Assembly (NCBI GenBank): GCA_902806595.1
Contig: CADCXC010000046.1
Location: 868,001 to 932,000, forward strand
Direction: 5' to 3'
Origin: Pyrenopolyporus hunteri
Taxonomy: Eukaryota; Ascomycota; Sordariomycetes; Xylariales; Hypoxylaceae
DNA length: 64,000 bases
The translations under genes were made by a program, and so were the position numbers. Positions 32,916 through 44,122 of the stretch are shown in pieces. The notes under the pieces were generated by a model that saw nothing but the letters and a program-made list of their open reading frames with translations, was not told the origin of the DNA and searched no databases. Each line of letters opens with the position of its first letter. The first letter of the stretch is position 1.

Positions 32916-34658
32916 TCAGGCAAGCCAGAACCATATCTTCTGGACCCAATTCCGCGGTACCGGTGGAACGTCCGCCGCGCTCAAGTCGTCCATCTCCTTC
33001 TTACCCGTCCACACGTCTACATCCTCAATCCGGGTAGCGAAGCGCGTGCGGTAGAAGATTTTGTGGCCGAGGTACAGCACCAGGAAAATAGGCAGAGTGA
33101 TGTATGCGGCCAGGAAGTCGGCGGCGTTCCATTCCGACGGGAAGAAGACCTGGAATCCGTTGGTGAGGGTCAGAATGACGATGATAAACAGCACGAAGTA
33201 CGTCGCGTAGGGTTGCAGCGGCGTCCGGAAAGGCAACGAGTCCAGCAGTCCGTGATGCTCCATGGCCTTCCGGAACCGCAGGTACGTGATCATAACCACG
33301 ATCCACGCGATGAAGCCCGAGATGGTCGAGATGTTGGTGAACCATCGAAACACTTCCGTGCCCGAGTTAGACACGTTGAGGAAGGCCAGACACGCCACCA
33401 GCAAGGTGAACAGCACCGCGACGTACGGCACACCGCGCCGCGTCGTAAGTCCGAACCACCGGGGCGCCTGGCCGTTAATTGCCATCGAGTACAGCACACG
33501 TGAGCCCGAGTAGCAGAAAGCATTGCCGGCAGACCACGCGGACGTCAGCACAGCGGCGTTGATGACGTGATTGAGTCCCTGGATCCCAGCGCGCGCGATG
33601 CCGAGGACGTAAGGGCTAGCCGCCGCATTACCCGCGTCCGACTTCAGCTGCTTCTCATCGTTAGGCACGATAACGCCGATGACGAGCGAGCCCAAGCCGT
33701 AGAAGATAGCGAGTCGCCATACGAAGCGGCGCGCTGCCTTGGGGATGTTGCGCCGCGGGGCGACGGTCTCGCCCGCCGAGAGAGCGATCAGTTCCGGCGA
33801 TGTGACAAAGGAGAACCCAGCGCGCGCGAATGCTGTCCAGTACGCCAGGAACCGCCCGGTGTTACCGTCCACCAGATACGGCACGAAGGCGCCGGGCGGG
33901 TCCTGCCAGAACCGGAAGTATAAGGGGTCGTGGTTGGGCCCGCCGCCGAAGAACAGGACGATGCCTAGGATGATCAGGCCGGTGATGGTAATAAGCTTGA
34001 TACTAGCGAACCAGAATTCCGCCTCGCCGAAGAAGGATACGGCGATGATGTTCAGGAACAGGATGACGATGAGCTGCATGGCGATCCAGACGGCCACGGG
34101 GACAGCCTGCGTCCAATAGCTCAGGATGATGGCGCCAGCAGTACATTCGGCGGCGAGGAGCATGGCGTACGCGTACCAGTAATTCCAACCGTCGGCGAAG
34201 GCGAGACTGGGTTCGACGAAGCGGCCGACGAAATAGGGGATCGAGATGCCTTTCATCGGCAGGTACGTCACCATCTCGGCCAAATTGTTCATGACGACCC
34301 AGACCACGAACATCATGGAGATGTACGCCATGAACAGCGGCGCCGGCCCCGTGGTCGCCAGGATCTGGCCCGAGCCGACGAAAAGTCCGGTGCCGATTCT
34401 AGACGGCTGTTTAGCGACCGGAATGCGGCGCGCGCGCGCGAATGCAAGGGAGAAAGTTGGGGGGGTGACTTACGCGCCTCCGAGCGCAAGGAATTGTATG
34501 TGTCTACTCTTGAGACCCCTCTTTAGCTGGTGACCGCTCTCGAGATTCATCTCGCCGATCTGGTTCGAGGCGGTACGGTCGAGTCCATTCTTGGGTTCGG
34601 ACTCGGCCCGACCGACGTCGTCGGTCGCATAGGTCACTTCCTCGTCCTCACGGCCCAT
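32916..34658 (-). CDS. Amino-acid permease, APC superfamily (YAT type)
   Basis: A plasma-membrane proton-coupled amino-acid importer of the yeast amino-acid transporter family. Exon 1 is 34658-34474 and exon 2 is 34398-32916, with a 75-nt intron, giving 555 aa. Splicing creates the diagnostic first helix RHIQFLALGGAIGTGLFVGSG. Other hallmarks are EMVTYLPMKGISIPYFVGRF, GWNYWYAYAMLLAAE, FASIKLITITGLIILG, NIPKAARRFVWRLAIFYGLG and SAGNAFCYSGSRVLYSMA. About twelve hydrophobic helices are visible, and both termini are hydrophilic and cytosolic, as expected. The start is ATG at 34658 (MGREDEEVTYATDD); the frame runs further upstream but without ATG. The intron contains a CG dinucleotide run (about 34427-34440). 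Amino-acid specificity cannot be told. Confidence 0.93.
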
Positions 34659-36000
34659 TTTCCTGTTCGCGCGAGGGCGCAATTGGCTCTACGCGTTCAT
34701 ACGGCGGTAAATAGGGTTAAGGTGTGTACCTACGTCCGCACGACTTGTCGTCTTGCGCGCGCGAGTGATGAGCGGGCTGGGATTCGATTGGTAATTTTGG
34801 TACGGAAGAATGAGAAGTGGAAGAAGACGCGCCTCGCACTTTTTAACTTTCCACCAAGAAAACTCAAAAGACCCTCGAGGTTTTTATCATCACGAGATCG
34901 GATCTTATTAAAAGGTAGTATTACGTACATTCATAGGTACTAAGAGGTAGGCTAAGAGATACAGCGTTGCCATTCCTTTTCTCCTCGATGGGGCTTAGTG
35001 GATCTGACCCCGTCAGCCATCCCCAATACAGCTATCGCGCACCAGCCCAAGGTTTTTCGCCCCTTGCGGGTTAGCGAGTTGCGGAGAAGTCAGGTCTGGC
35101 TCTGGATCTTTCCAGATATACTACTTGCTATCACGGACCTCGACTAGCCTAAGCTGGACTAACGGAGATAAACCAATGAAAGAACGTGGGTCCTACTCCT
35201 AGCTAGATAAGACACGAGCTTAGAGAATCTTTATCTGTCCGGACATGGATCTTGTTGGGAGAAAGGGTCTGGTCCAGGTCGAAATACGTACGTACCTGGT
35301 AGGTAGGTAACTACCAGGTAGGCAGGTAGGTAGTTACATGTTAACTGACCTGAGCTACCCCCCTTAAATATGGTAGCTATTAAGTAGTCCTTATCCTTTC
35401 ACCCAAGTTGAGATAACTCAACTAATTGCCTATTTACCCCTTTACTCCATGTGTATAGTGCGCGCCTAGTCTAAGTGTACCCAATGTAAATCAACGGGGT
35501 AGCGCGTCGACGTCAATGCACTTTCTTCGTTCGGTGTCTTGAATTGGTTTAGGTATAATATTCTCTACAGCCGTCTCTATCCGTGTCTACCCACCACCCC
35601 CCAAAGCCTCAAACAGCCTCAAGTCCCGCGAAACTTGGATTTAAGCCTCACTAAGATAGTCTATCCCCCATCCGTGCTTAGCCTTTCGTCTCTTATCTTG
35701 GCGATTAGGCCTTCCTGCTTAGCGCGTCCCGGATGACTCGTGATAAAGAGACGGGTGTGCGGGCGTAGTGCGTAGTGGGATGTGATGACGACGCATTTTA
35801 CCCCTGCCGGTTGCGTGGAACACCCCGAGAAGCATCTGATAAATTCTACACCTCCTCGAGCGGAGAATCACCCAGCAAATAGCCAGTGCCTAACTTCAAA
35901 ATACCTAGCTAAGCTCGAGTCCTTCTCGCCGGTCCATCTCGGGTCCTTCTTCTAGCTATGCAAAAATACGAGTCCTTGGGTATATCATCCACCTTTCCGC
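34659..36000. other. Intergenic, 1.3 kb
   Basis: It holds the permease promoter and the 3' end of the GH47 gene. The notable feature is the overlapping inverted-repeat cluster at 35293-35337. No gene is supported. Confidence 0.55.
35293..35337. repeat. Two overlapping ACCT/AGGT inverted repeats
   Basis: TACCTGGTAG (35293-35302) pairs exactly with CTACCAGGTA (35311-35320). The second hairpin, GTAACTACC (35307-35315) with GGTAGTTAC (35329-35337), uses part of the first one's arm. The two structures are mutually exclusive. Confidence 0.85.
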
Positions 36001-39000
36001 TCAAACAGGTCTCTTGAAGGGATGCGCCTCCGTATTCAACACCCACTCGTCTAAACTGATGACGTCGGGATCCGAATATCTGCAAAACTCATTAGTAGCT
36101 ATCTCCCCTACCGGGCTTCGAAGTGCATAGGTGTTTACTCACAATAGGTAGAAATATTTCAGTGTTTCAGCCAACCAGAAACTCTCCATCTCGTCCGTCT
36201 TAATAGGATTCTCCAGGAGGACGTTGTCAATGGCGCTATTGCCGACCTCAGTCCGGGTTTGGCTGACAATGGCGTTAAACATATTCCATCCCTTATCCTG
36301 CCACGAGGTATCGCCCGTGATGCGGTACATGTACCACACAGATTCGATGGCTTCCGGTCTGTGATTCGGACGGGTTAGTTATACCACAAGCTGAAGGGAG
36401 CAGACATCCATCCTCGAATTTCCCTCTAGGATATTTAGGTACTTACCGAAGTATGTACGCGTGGTAAACGGCGCTGACAAACCCGGGCGGGAGCTTGTCC
36501 AACTTAATGCGATTCTCAGCATACTCCTTGGAGGACATTGGGCGTATCAGTTTCGGAAGGTCATCATCTTCTTCTTCCGGCTGAAGCGGAACCTGGCTCC
36601 TATCACTATCGGCGTCGATATCCGCTGACCCCCCCGATTTTGCCGCTTGGGAAGTACGACCGCTGCTGGTGTCGCCATCGTTCGAACCGCCTACTGGCGG
36701 AGGGGGCAGCCTCTTTTGTATCCCCACACTCTCCGACCCGTCCTTTTTAGACGTCTCCGCCTCAGCCACGGTGCCGAGATTCGGATGCCCCTTCATTTTC
36801 GCCTTTTGCACCTTTTGCGCTTTTCTCTCCTTCAATTGCTTCTCGTAATCTTCCACCTCCTTATCGTGAGTTTCGTGAAGAGGGTCTAGCCATTGCCAAT
36901 ACCGAGTCTCGTTCCAGTGACAGTTGTTGACCTCGGCACAAGGGACGACAGTCGCGCCCTCGGGCATGATACCACTTGGCGTGCTTTCGTATGCCCAAAC
37001 GCAGCCGTCAGTGAGTTTCTTGCCGATTTCTACGTCTTCCGGAGACTCGAAGATTTTTCCGCCCATACCGAACATCCCGCCGATGAAGCAGGTGAGATGC
37101 GTGACTTCCCAGTCAGTCACAGCGTCATTTTCCGGATCACCCTTAGTATTGATTTTCGCCGAGAAGAGGATGTCACGATCATCAGGAACCATGGGTCGGA
37201 AGAGCAGCCATTTTTTGACAGCCGCGACGACTTTGGTGTGCAGGGTTTTATACTTGGGCTCGAGGCCGCCGAGCAGCAGCCATTGCTTGGGGAAATACTC
37301 GTATGTGCTGTCTTGGCTTCCACCCATGCTGTATTGTTCCGTGGCGTAGAATGATCCCGGCGCGAGCCCTTGTGGAATACATTTGTCCTTTTCCTTCTTA
37401 GCCTCGACATCGGAAGACTCGCTCTCTTGGTCTTTCGACATGTCGCTACCTTGGACCTTTTCATCCTTATGGGAAGTTTCCTTCTCTGGCGGGGCATATA
37501 TCTCCTCCCCGTTGGTTACGATCTTAATTGCTTTGGTGCCATCGTCATTGGGCGTTCCCACTTGGGAACGGCTCTGTAACGCATGGGAGTCCCCTTGAGC
37601 CGGCTTACTTTGGCTACCGTCTGCCTCAATATTTGGCTTACCGTTCTTAGCAACACCATAATTAGAGTTCTGAGACTCGGTTTGTTGCTGTTCCTCGCGT
37701 TGAGACTCCTGGGCAGCGGCTATGGCTTCCGCCGTCTGATTGCACCCACTGGCATCGATATGTTCGGGGAAAATTCCGGGGATCGATGTTCCTCGTTCTT
37801 GCCATTCGTAGAAGGCATCTGTGATGCGGGCCACGGCGTCATAATACTTATTCTCCTTCGTGATTTGCGCAAGCCGTGTGAATTCCATGGCAAGAGAGCC
37901 CAATTCGGCAACGCTCGCCCCCTTTGCTCTTTTAGGTAGCGACGCGAATGCTGGTTTCCAATTATAATACAGAACAGGCATGCGATTTGGCGTATCGAAT
38001 ACACCCATCAAGATCTCCGCAAGTTCGACGGCCTTTTCTAGAAGGATATCGTATCCTCCGGCTTTGCCGCCGCTCACGTCGTATGCTGCTACTAACCCAC
38101 CAAGATATCGAATCGTGGTCTCGAAGACGGGGATTTCAGAGCGGTGTTCGGAGGTAGTAAAATCTATCTTCTCGACTTCTAGGAGAGCTTCTTCAAATTC
38201 ATCCTTCATACCCATAATCCACAGTGTGTCAAGCGCATCGACCAGAGTCGCAGCCCAGCCACAGAAAGGGTCGCGGAACTTCTTTGATACGGGACTCAGC
38301 TCATCGTGACCTTTGGCATATGTCATATAGCCATTCCAACCGCGCACCATCTCGGCCTTTACTGCGGTGAGCCGTTGAATACGCTTTTCCTGAGCCTCAG
38401 GCGACTCTTTCTTAAACTCGTGTTGGATCGTTGGTATAGGCTTAGGTTTTCCCGTAGGCAAGGGAATGATTTCGTCTTTGGGCACAGGGAAGTGCTCGGG
38501 AGGCTTCTTCCAATGCGTCACGGACACGCTCTGTGTCTTAGACTTATGCATCCCTGGCGCCCCATGAACACCTTTCCCGGCACCCTTGGCACCCTGACCC
38601 ACGTTCTTATCTGGTATATCGATCAATGGTGCAGTAGTGGTCTTCGCGGCGCCGTCCTTGTCGTATACGACTACCTTCGTCTGATCGGTAGACTCCGACG
38701 TCGTGGCCTTGCTAGATGAGTCGAACTTATCGAAATCATCTTCGTTATTGGTGGGCTTCAAGTCCGGGATCTTAACCTTGGTGTCTTCACTTGTTTTCTC
38801 CCGCAATTGCTGTGGAAGATCGTCATCTTCATCATCCAACGTCGAGCCGCTTCCACCGGATGAGTGTTGCTTATTAGCTGTGCCGAAGCCCTGTTCTGGA
38901 GGCGACTTAGACGCGGCGTCGTAGGGAATAGATGCCGAGGCAGCTTCCCATTGCTCGCTGTTCTGGGTGACGCGGTACAATAGGAAGACGACGACAGCAG

Positions 39001-39040
39001 CGAAGAAGACGTAGTAGCGGTATCTCCGTAAGCGCAACAT
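36001..39040 (-). CDS. GH47 alpha-1,2-mannosidase with long disordered insertions
   Basis: A class I mannosidase that trims N-glycan mannose in the ER/Golgi. Exon 1 is 39040-36447, exon 2 36358-36143 and exon 3 36079-36001, giving 962 aa. Residues 1-25 are a type II anchor (LRRYRYYVFFAAVVVFLLYR). Residues 26-220 are a low-complexity stem. The catalytic domain shows DALDTLWIMG, GGLVAAYDVSGG, CVWAYESTPSGIMPE, the spliced RPEAIESVWYMYRITGD, and the C-terminal TEAHP whose Thr normally helps hold Ca2+. The second intron has an AACTAAC branch site. The usual domain is about 450-500 aa; here it is broken by two polar insertions, about residues 432-552 (Gln/Glu/Ser/Lys-rich) and 724-843 (coiled, then acidic). 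Both insertions are in frame with no intron signals inside. Only the fungal GH47 subgroup with such inserts would match this length. Confidence 0.93.
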
Positions 39041-40852
39041 GATCCAAGTCTATTCTCGATATATATATAGAAGTGGCTGGGAGGCGGGGCGAGGACAGAC
39101 GAAAGAAGCCCTCAAGCCAGCTTCTCGTTCGCGCGAAGCTGGAGAACGAGGAGAAAACAAGCAAGGACGCGCATCAACCAAGACTCAACCCTATCATTTT
39201 TTCTCCTTCTCTCTTTCGTATCAAGGAAAGCTCAGAGCGGTTGTTGGGCCAGAGCAAAGCAAGTCTAGGGCTAATCAAGGGCGGCCTGAAAAAAGTAGTC
39301 GAGATACGCGGAATACGAGTCACGGTCGACCAAACGCTAAAGCAAACGGCAAGAGAATCCAAAGAAACCCGATTTACCTGATTTTATTTATCTCCAGATG
39401 GATAAATGCAAGAGGAGCAAGACATAAAAGACGATGCAGGGTTCGCCAAGAATGAATTAGAGGAACGAAACGGAGGAAGTGAATAGATGAACCAAAAGTT
39501 ATGAATATGAGAATACGAATTAGAAGGACAGATGGTCAGCAAGGCCGACGACTGGTTGTAATTGCCGTGCCGCAGCGCGGATGAAATGCTTCAGTGGAAA
39601 AAAGTAGGGAGCCAGGGGTCCGGAATGGATAGCGCTGAACGGATAAGGCCACAGCGAGCCTTGGCATCTTCCTTCATTGGGTCTCTTGGGGCGAGCCAAG
39701 AAAGCCATCATGTCGCCGGAGGCTTGTGCTTGGCGCCAATCCGACTCTGGATAAACGGTCGCGACAAGTTTATGTAGAACGGGCCGGAGAAAAACGGCGG
39801 ATGAGAAGATAAAAAAAAAATATGTACATGTACCGAAGGGCAAATATAAAGGGGTACATGTCTGATAGGCGGTAGGCAATAGGTAGCTGCGGGATACTCG
39901 AAATTGAAATCCGAAGTGGAACATTCAGTGTTGGATTTACATGCAAAAGGTAGAGTCGACAAGAGTCAGTATAGTCCGTAAGTTTTTAGGTAGGTACCTA
40001 CCTAGCCAGTTAGCCAGTTACCTAGGTATCGTTATCGCAAGGCTAGTTAGGTACACAATACCTAATGTATTATATTGTACCTTCTGTAAAAGGTCAGGGG
40101 GCGGGGGAAGGATAAAAAAACACAGCCCGTAATTTGGAGTCGAGGAAAGGACCTCGCAGCCTCGCTAGGCAGCCACCACGGTCGCTCAGGTAGGTAAAGT
40201 ACAAAGTACTTCATGTAGGGCTGCCTGTAGGTGCTCGCCTTTCTGATGCAGGGCGCCTGAGAGTCCTGCAAAGGCCGATCGGCGTCGCTCGTCCCGTGGC
40301 CCCGCTTTAAACAGATGCATGAAATAGCCCCCAACTCCTCCGCAGTAAATAGCGTGGTACCGATGATCTAGGCCCTGGAAGACTGACCCCCTCGACATAC
40401 CTCCTAGGCATCTCTTCCACAACTCTTACTATTACATTCACGGTACCTACCTATCTCCATAATAGCTACAGATTAAGCGGTAGATCGAAAAAAGGAACCC
40501 ATCACGTACAACAAACGCCTCCATCCGTAACAAATATGTAGTATTAGTTTCATTTTTGAAAGCCAAGTTGCTGCAGCCAAGGTATCGGCCTCCCAGACTA
40601 TCCCGCCCCTGTCCAAGATGACGATCTTTCTGGGGTAAATCGAACCCATGATCAGTATCGTACATACAAAAGTCGTGAACCCCCAGCCACCCTACGTAGA
40701 TCATTCTTCGGACTGTTGTGGTTCACCGGGCCCAATCCTCCAATATCAATCCAATATCAATCTAACACCCAGCAGTGGCACACCGGCCAGCACCACCGCT
40801 TCCGTCGAAACAAAATAGACGTGCTGCTAACGAGCACCTAAGGTACCACGAC
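39041..40852. other. Intergenic, 1.8 kb
   Basis: It holds the GH47 promoter at the left, with an (AT)n run at about 39059-39069, and the 3' end of the GNAT gene at the right. The 18-bp palindrome TAGGTAGGTACCTACCTA is at 39987-40004. Other AGGTAGGTA motifs occur near 40187 and 40444. No gene is supported. Confidence 0.55.
39987..40004. repeat. 18-bp perfect palindrome, ACCT/AGGT family
   Basis: TAGGTAGGTACCTACCTA is perfectly self-complementary. It is followed by CAGTTAGCCAGTTACCTAGGTA, which carries a second, shorter member of the family. Confidence 0.85.
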
Positions 40853-41593
40853 TCATTGTTTCCTCGACCGCAGCATCGGTGTGCAAGGCGGCGGACCGCC
40901 ATATCGCATCTCAATATCCTGCGCTTTGAAACCACATCGGTCACAGATTCCCATGCCTCGCATCCCGGCGTCGAGATAGCAGGGGACGTCAAGGTTGTCC
41001 GCCAGCTTTGTCGCCCATCCCATGAGCGCCGACGCGTACCCTCTCCCTCTACTACTTGACTTTGTCATGACGAGCTCGATGACTGCAGATCGGAGGTCAC
41101 TACTCGTCGAGTACCCGAAGGCGTCAGTTCTGGAGACAACTTACAGACGTGGCCCTCCTTTCCTACCACGAGATAATGTGCTCTCGCTAAAGGCTCGAAG
41201 AATTCCGCAAGCTTCTCTTCGCTTATCCCCGATATATCCTCGCATCGTGACCATCGCGTCTTCCATGACTTCCCGGCGATATTCTGCCCTGGCCGGACAA
41301 CGTGGGCGATTGCCAGCGCAACCGGCCTACCTGCTCTCCCGTTAGAAACTCATTTCTGAAGCACCATCCATCATTTGGCTCAGACTGTTAAGATTCCTGA
41401 CTACAGCGACCTTTGACTCTGGCCTATAGTATGACTTTTGGCCTAGGAAGTTTTCGAAACTCCGCTGGAGCCACTTCCGTCCTCCTTCTGTATGCGGAAA
41501 CACGACTTCGCCGGGTCCGCTAAACGCTTCCCAGAATATCTCCATAAGATCGGGGATGTCGTCCGTAGTTGCAAGGCTTACCTTGCCTGCCAT
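40853..41593 (-). CDS. GNAT-family N-acetyltransferase
   Basis: A small acetyl-CoA-dependent acetyltransferase of unknown substrate. Three exons are read: 41593-41386, 41330-41145 and 41082-40853, giving 207 aa. The acetyl-CoA loop SSSRGRGYASALMGWA fits R/Q-x-x-G-x-G/A and lies in exon 3. The rest of the core is PVALAIAHVVRPG, YLVVGKEGHVF and the C-terminal YLDAGMRGMGICDRCGFKAQDIEMRYGG block. The first intron is the weakest point. I chose GTCTGA at 41385 to GAGCAG at 41331 (55 nt, TCTAAC branch), giving NLNSRPVALAI. A donor 21 nt later would give a neater DGRPVALAI but a 34-nt intron, too short for fungi. The second intron (41144-41083) has a clear GTAAGT donor. Confidence 0.8.
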
Positions 41594-42637
41594 ATTGTGG
41601 TTGACCTTCTAATATGGTTAATGAAGACTTCGTGGGTGATTATCTAGCCGCGAATGAGCGAAGAATTCGGGGGCTTTATCTTCGAACGGTTTGGTTCCTT
41701 TAGAGTTCGAAAGAGTCAAGCGGGTTACTCAACTGACAGCGTCAACTATAACCTTACTCACGATAGCATTTGCGGCCCTCTCCGGTATGTCTAAAACCTA
41801 CTTTTTCCGCTAGCACTTTAGACGATAGCTCGTCATTGTGATTCATGGACTATTCCTAGTCCACGCTCTAATACGATCCCAACTCGCCAGCTCCGGGGCA
41901 GGGATAGTTTTCATATGATCACCGTATACGCCGCCTTTTCTAGGTCAACCCGATTGATGATATCTATGCTTGATGATTAATGAATTTTATCTGTTGAATA
42001 TATAAGTACCTATGATTTCTAATGCGCGCGGCGAGGAATAAACTATTCGACGCATTACCATTATATATACGGGATCGTGGCCTGACTATTAATCCACCTT
42101 GAGCTTCTCTTCAAATTTAGGCCTTATTCCAACAACCCCACCAACGACCCCACGAAAGCGAGCTTCCTAAGGTTTCCTTGAGTAGGTACTTAGTGTAAGA
42201 ACCTCGAGTTTAACACCCTTTATAACGTCACCACCCTTTACGGCGTTCAAGGCCAAACTTTGATTACGCATGTTCAATCAGCAATACCATGGCTATTCGG
42301 GATATTGCTGGTGCGAATCTGAGAGAAACGTTGTAATTAATCGTGTTAGGTTTTTGAAATGAGTCCATGGCCTCGTCTCTCGTATTATCGGGGACTTTTG
42401 CTTGGTGCTACTCGTAGTAGATTCTTATCGCAATCCACGCCATTCGTTACGCGGTCAATAGGCTCTCGGGACCGGCTAACCTAGTGTTTCGCGCAGTAAA
42501 GAGCAACGAGAGGTATACAAAGTAGATACCTAGGCCGTGATTATATCGACGTAAATCAGTACATAAAGGCTCCGTAGGCTGGCAAGTCACGCGCTCTGTT
42601 CCAGATACAAATCATTCCATCCTGTTGATACATGTAC
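41594..42637. other. Intergenic, 1.0 kb
   Basis: It lies between two minus-strand genes: the GNAT promoter is at the left and the phosphatase 3' end at the right. AT-rich with no gene or clear repeat. Confidence 0.55.
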
Positions 42638-44122
42638 CTAGTTGCAGACAGCCTTCCATCTAGAATCACCATAAGTGAAGTTTAGAGCTGCTTGCACCTT
42701 GTGTGTGCTTAGAAAGTCCTCAAACGCGCATGACCCGTACGCATCACTTTTACAGCCAGTTGAGCCTAAGCCGAAGTTGGCGCCGTTTAACGTCAACTGG
42801 ATCCTGGCTTCGCCATCACATTCCAACCGCTTCCAGAGCATGTTGGCAGCAAAAGGCATCAGTTTCGCGGCCCTCCATAATCTATCGGGGCCGACGGGCC
42901 CAGTAGGCGGATACGACTTGTCGAATGCGAGTCCCAAGGCGGTCAGGCCCAGCGCGATGGTCTTGTCGTGGCCAAAGCCGAACGAGAGCTTTGGACCTGA
43001 AGTACGTTGTAAGAAGCTCGTCACGTTACTGACTAACATATTCCCTAGCACGGATCCCATCTCGCCGGGTAGTCCGTAGCCGGAGAATCCTCGCATTCTC
43101 AAGTCGTACTCATATTCGTTATTCTCTATCTCCTTGGGCAGAAATACGTTGCACCACGGTGAAGATCCAGTGCCGTAGACGGCCGTCCCGTATGCGCAGG
43201 CGTAAAACATGCCGTGGACATGATCGTGCGTAAAATTCACCCCGGGGTAAGCCTTACTTAGTACGGCGTTAATTCGCTTCGTAATGGGCGGAAGGTAAAT
43301 AGAGCGCCACTTAGAGGTGGGATCCTCGCCAAATCTCGAATCCCACTTTGGGCACGTCTGATGAGGCGTGATCCAACTGACGGTGTCTTCGTTCTCAGCT
43401 AGTAAGCTGAGCGTAGCAGTGGAATTGGAGTCGCGGCCGTAGTACCCGTCCATGAACCATCTCGCTGACTCGACAACTCGATCCTCGTCACCAGCTAAAA
43501 TCTCGGTTTCACTGTATAAGCCTGGGTACTGCAACCTCAGCTCAACGCCGTGGTCGAATAGCTGTTTTCGGCCGGGCGCTGTGAGGGCGTCGGTACCGAA
43601 CGTGCTGTTCCAACCTTTCGTAAGGAATGACCAAGCCTCCGGCAATTTGGTCTTGGGCCTCGAGAAGATGTCGCTGTTGTTTGCGATGTAGTATGATAAG
43701 TTCTGGATAACCGAGAGCTCATCTTCATGTGGCTGTCGACTGCCGTGTCTATGGATGAGGAACGCCTTGGAAACGGTGCAGCCCGAAGGCGTTCCCGGGT
43801 GCAGTGACTCTGGGGTGCTTGTGGGGATGAAGAAGGGGGATAGGTGCCCTAGATGTTTGTAGACGTCGAAACTTTGTTGATTACTGATTATGGGTAGTAC
43901 TGAGCCAAGGAGGGTTGTGGGTGCTGTTGTATAGAACTGCAATAATAACATTACCGCCAAGGCTATGCTTAGTAGCGTAAAGGGACGCCATCGACGATGG
44001 CCGTTGTATTGCCAACGAGGTGCGATACGGGCTTCATCGCTAATTTCGTAGTCTTGTTTCTCAGCCATCGCGGACCCTACTCGCTTGGTCAGCGGCGGTC
44101 TAGTCTGGCTGGTTGTATGCAT
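42638..44122 (-). CDS. Membrane-anchored histidine acid phosphatase (clade 2)
   Basis: A single-exon 494-aa protein of the branch-2 histidine phosphatase superfamily (acid phosphatase/phytase-like), hydrolysing phosphomonoesters. The catalytic motif HRHGSRQP is near residue 123 and the proton-donor motif FGHDKT near 382. A hydrophobic segment at about residues 48-63 (FTLLSIALAVMLLLQF) follows a basic cytosolic tail, giving a type II membrane protein with the catalytic domain in the lumen or outside. Several N-glycosylation sequons (NLS, NST, NFT, NVT) and paired Cys fit a secretory location. The start is the first ATG; a second in-frame ATG at residue 19 would only shorten the tail. Substrate is unknown; phytase activity is not implied. 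Confidence 0.9.
   Translation of the reverse strand: MHTTSQTRPPLTKRVGSAMAEKQDYEISDEARIAPRWQYNGHRRWRPFTLLSIALAVMLLLQFYTTAPTTLLGSVLPIISNQQSFDVYKHLGHLSPFFIPTSTPESLHPGTPSGCTVSKAFLIHRHGSRQPHEDELSVIQNLSYYIANNSDIFSRPKTKLPEAWSFLTKGWNSTFGTDALTAPGRKQLFDHGVELRLQYPGLYSETEILAGDEDRVVESARWFMDGYYGRDSNSTATLSLLAENEDTVSWITPHQTCPKWDSRFGEDPTSKWRSIYLPPITKRINAVLSKAYPGVNFTHDHVHGMFYACAYGTAVYGTGSSPWCNVFLPKEIENNEYEYDLRMRGFSGYGLPGEMGSVLGNMLVSNVTSFLQRTSGPKLSFGFGHDKTIALGLTALGLAFDKSYPPTGPVGPDRLWRAAKLMPFAANMLWKRLECDGEARIQLTLNGANFGLGSTGCKSDAYGSCAFEDFLSTHKVQAALNFTYGDSRWKAVCN

Noticed and set aside
33063..33503. 146-codon plus-strand frame inside the permease
   Set aside because: Antisense to a clear transporter gene with GC-rich third positions, which makes long shadow frames.
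41331..41364. 34-nt first intron for the GNAT gene
   Set aside because: It gives a pleasing DGRPVALAI join but is shorter than fungal introns normally are; the 55-nt option was preferred.
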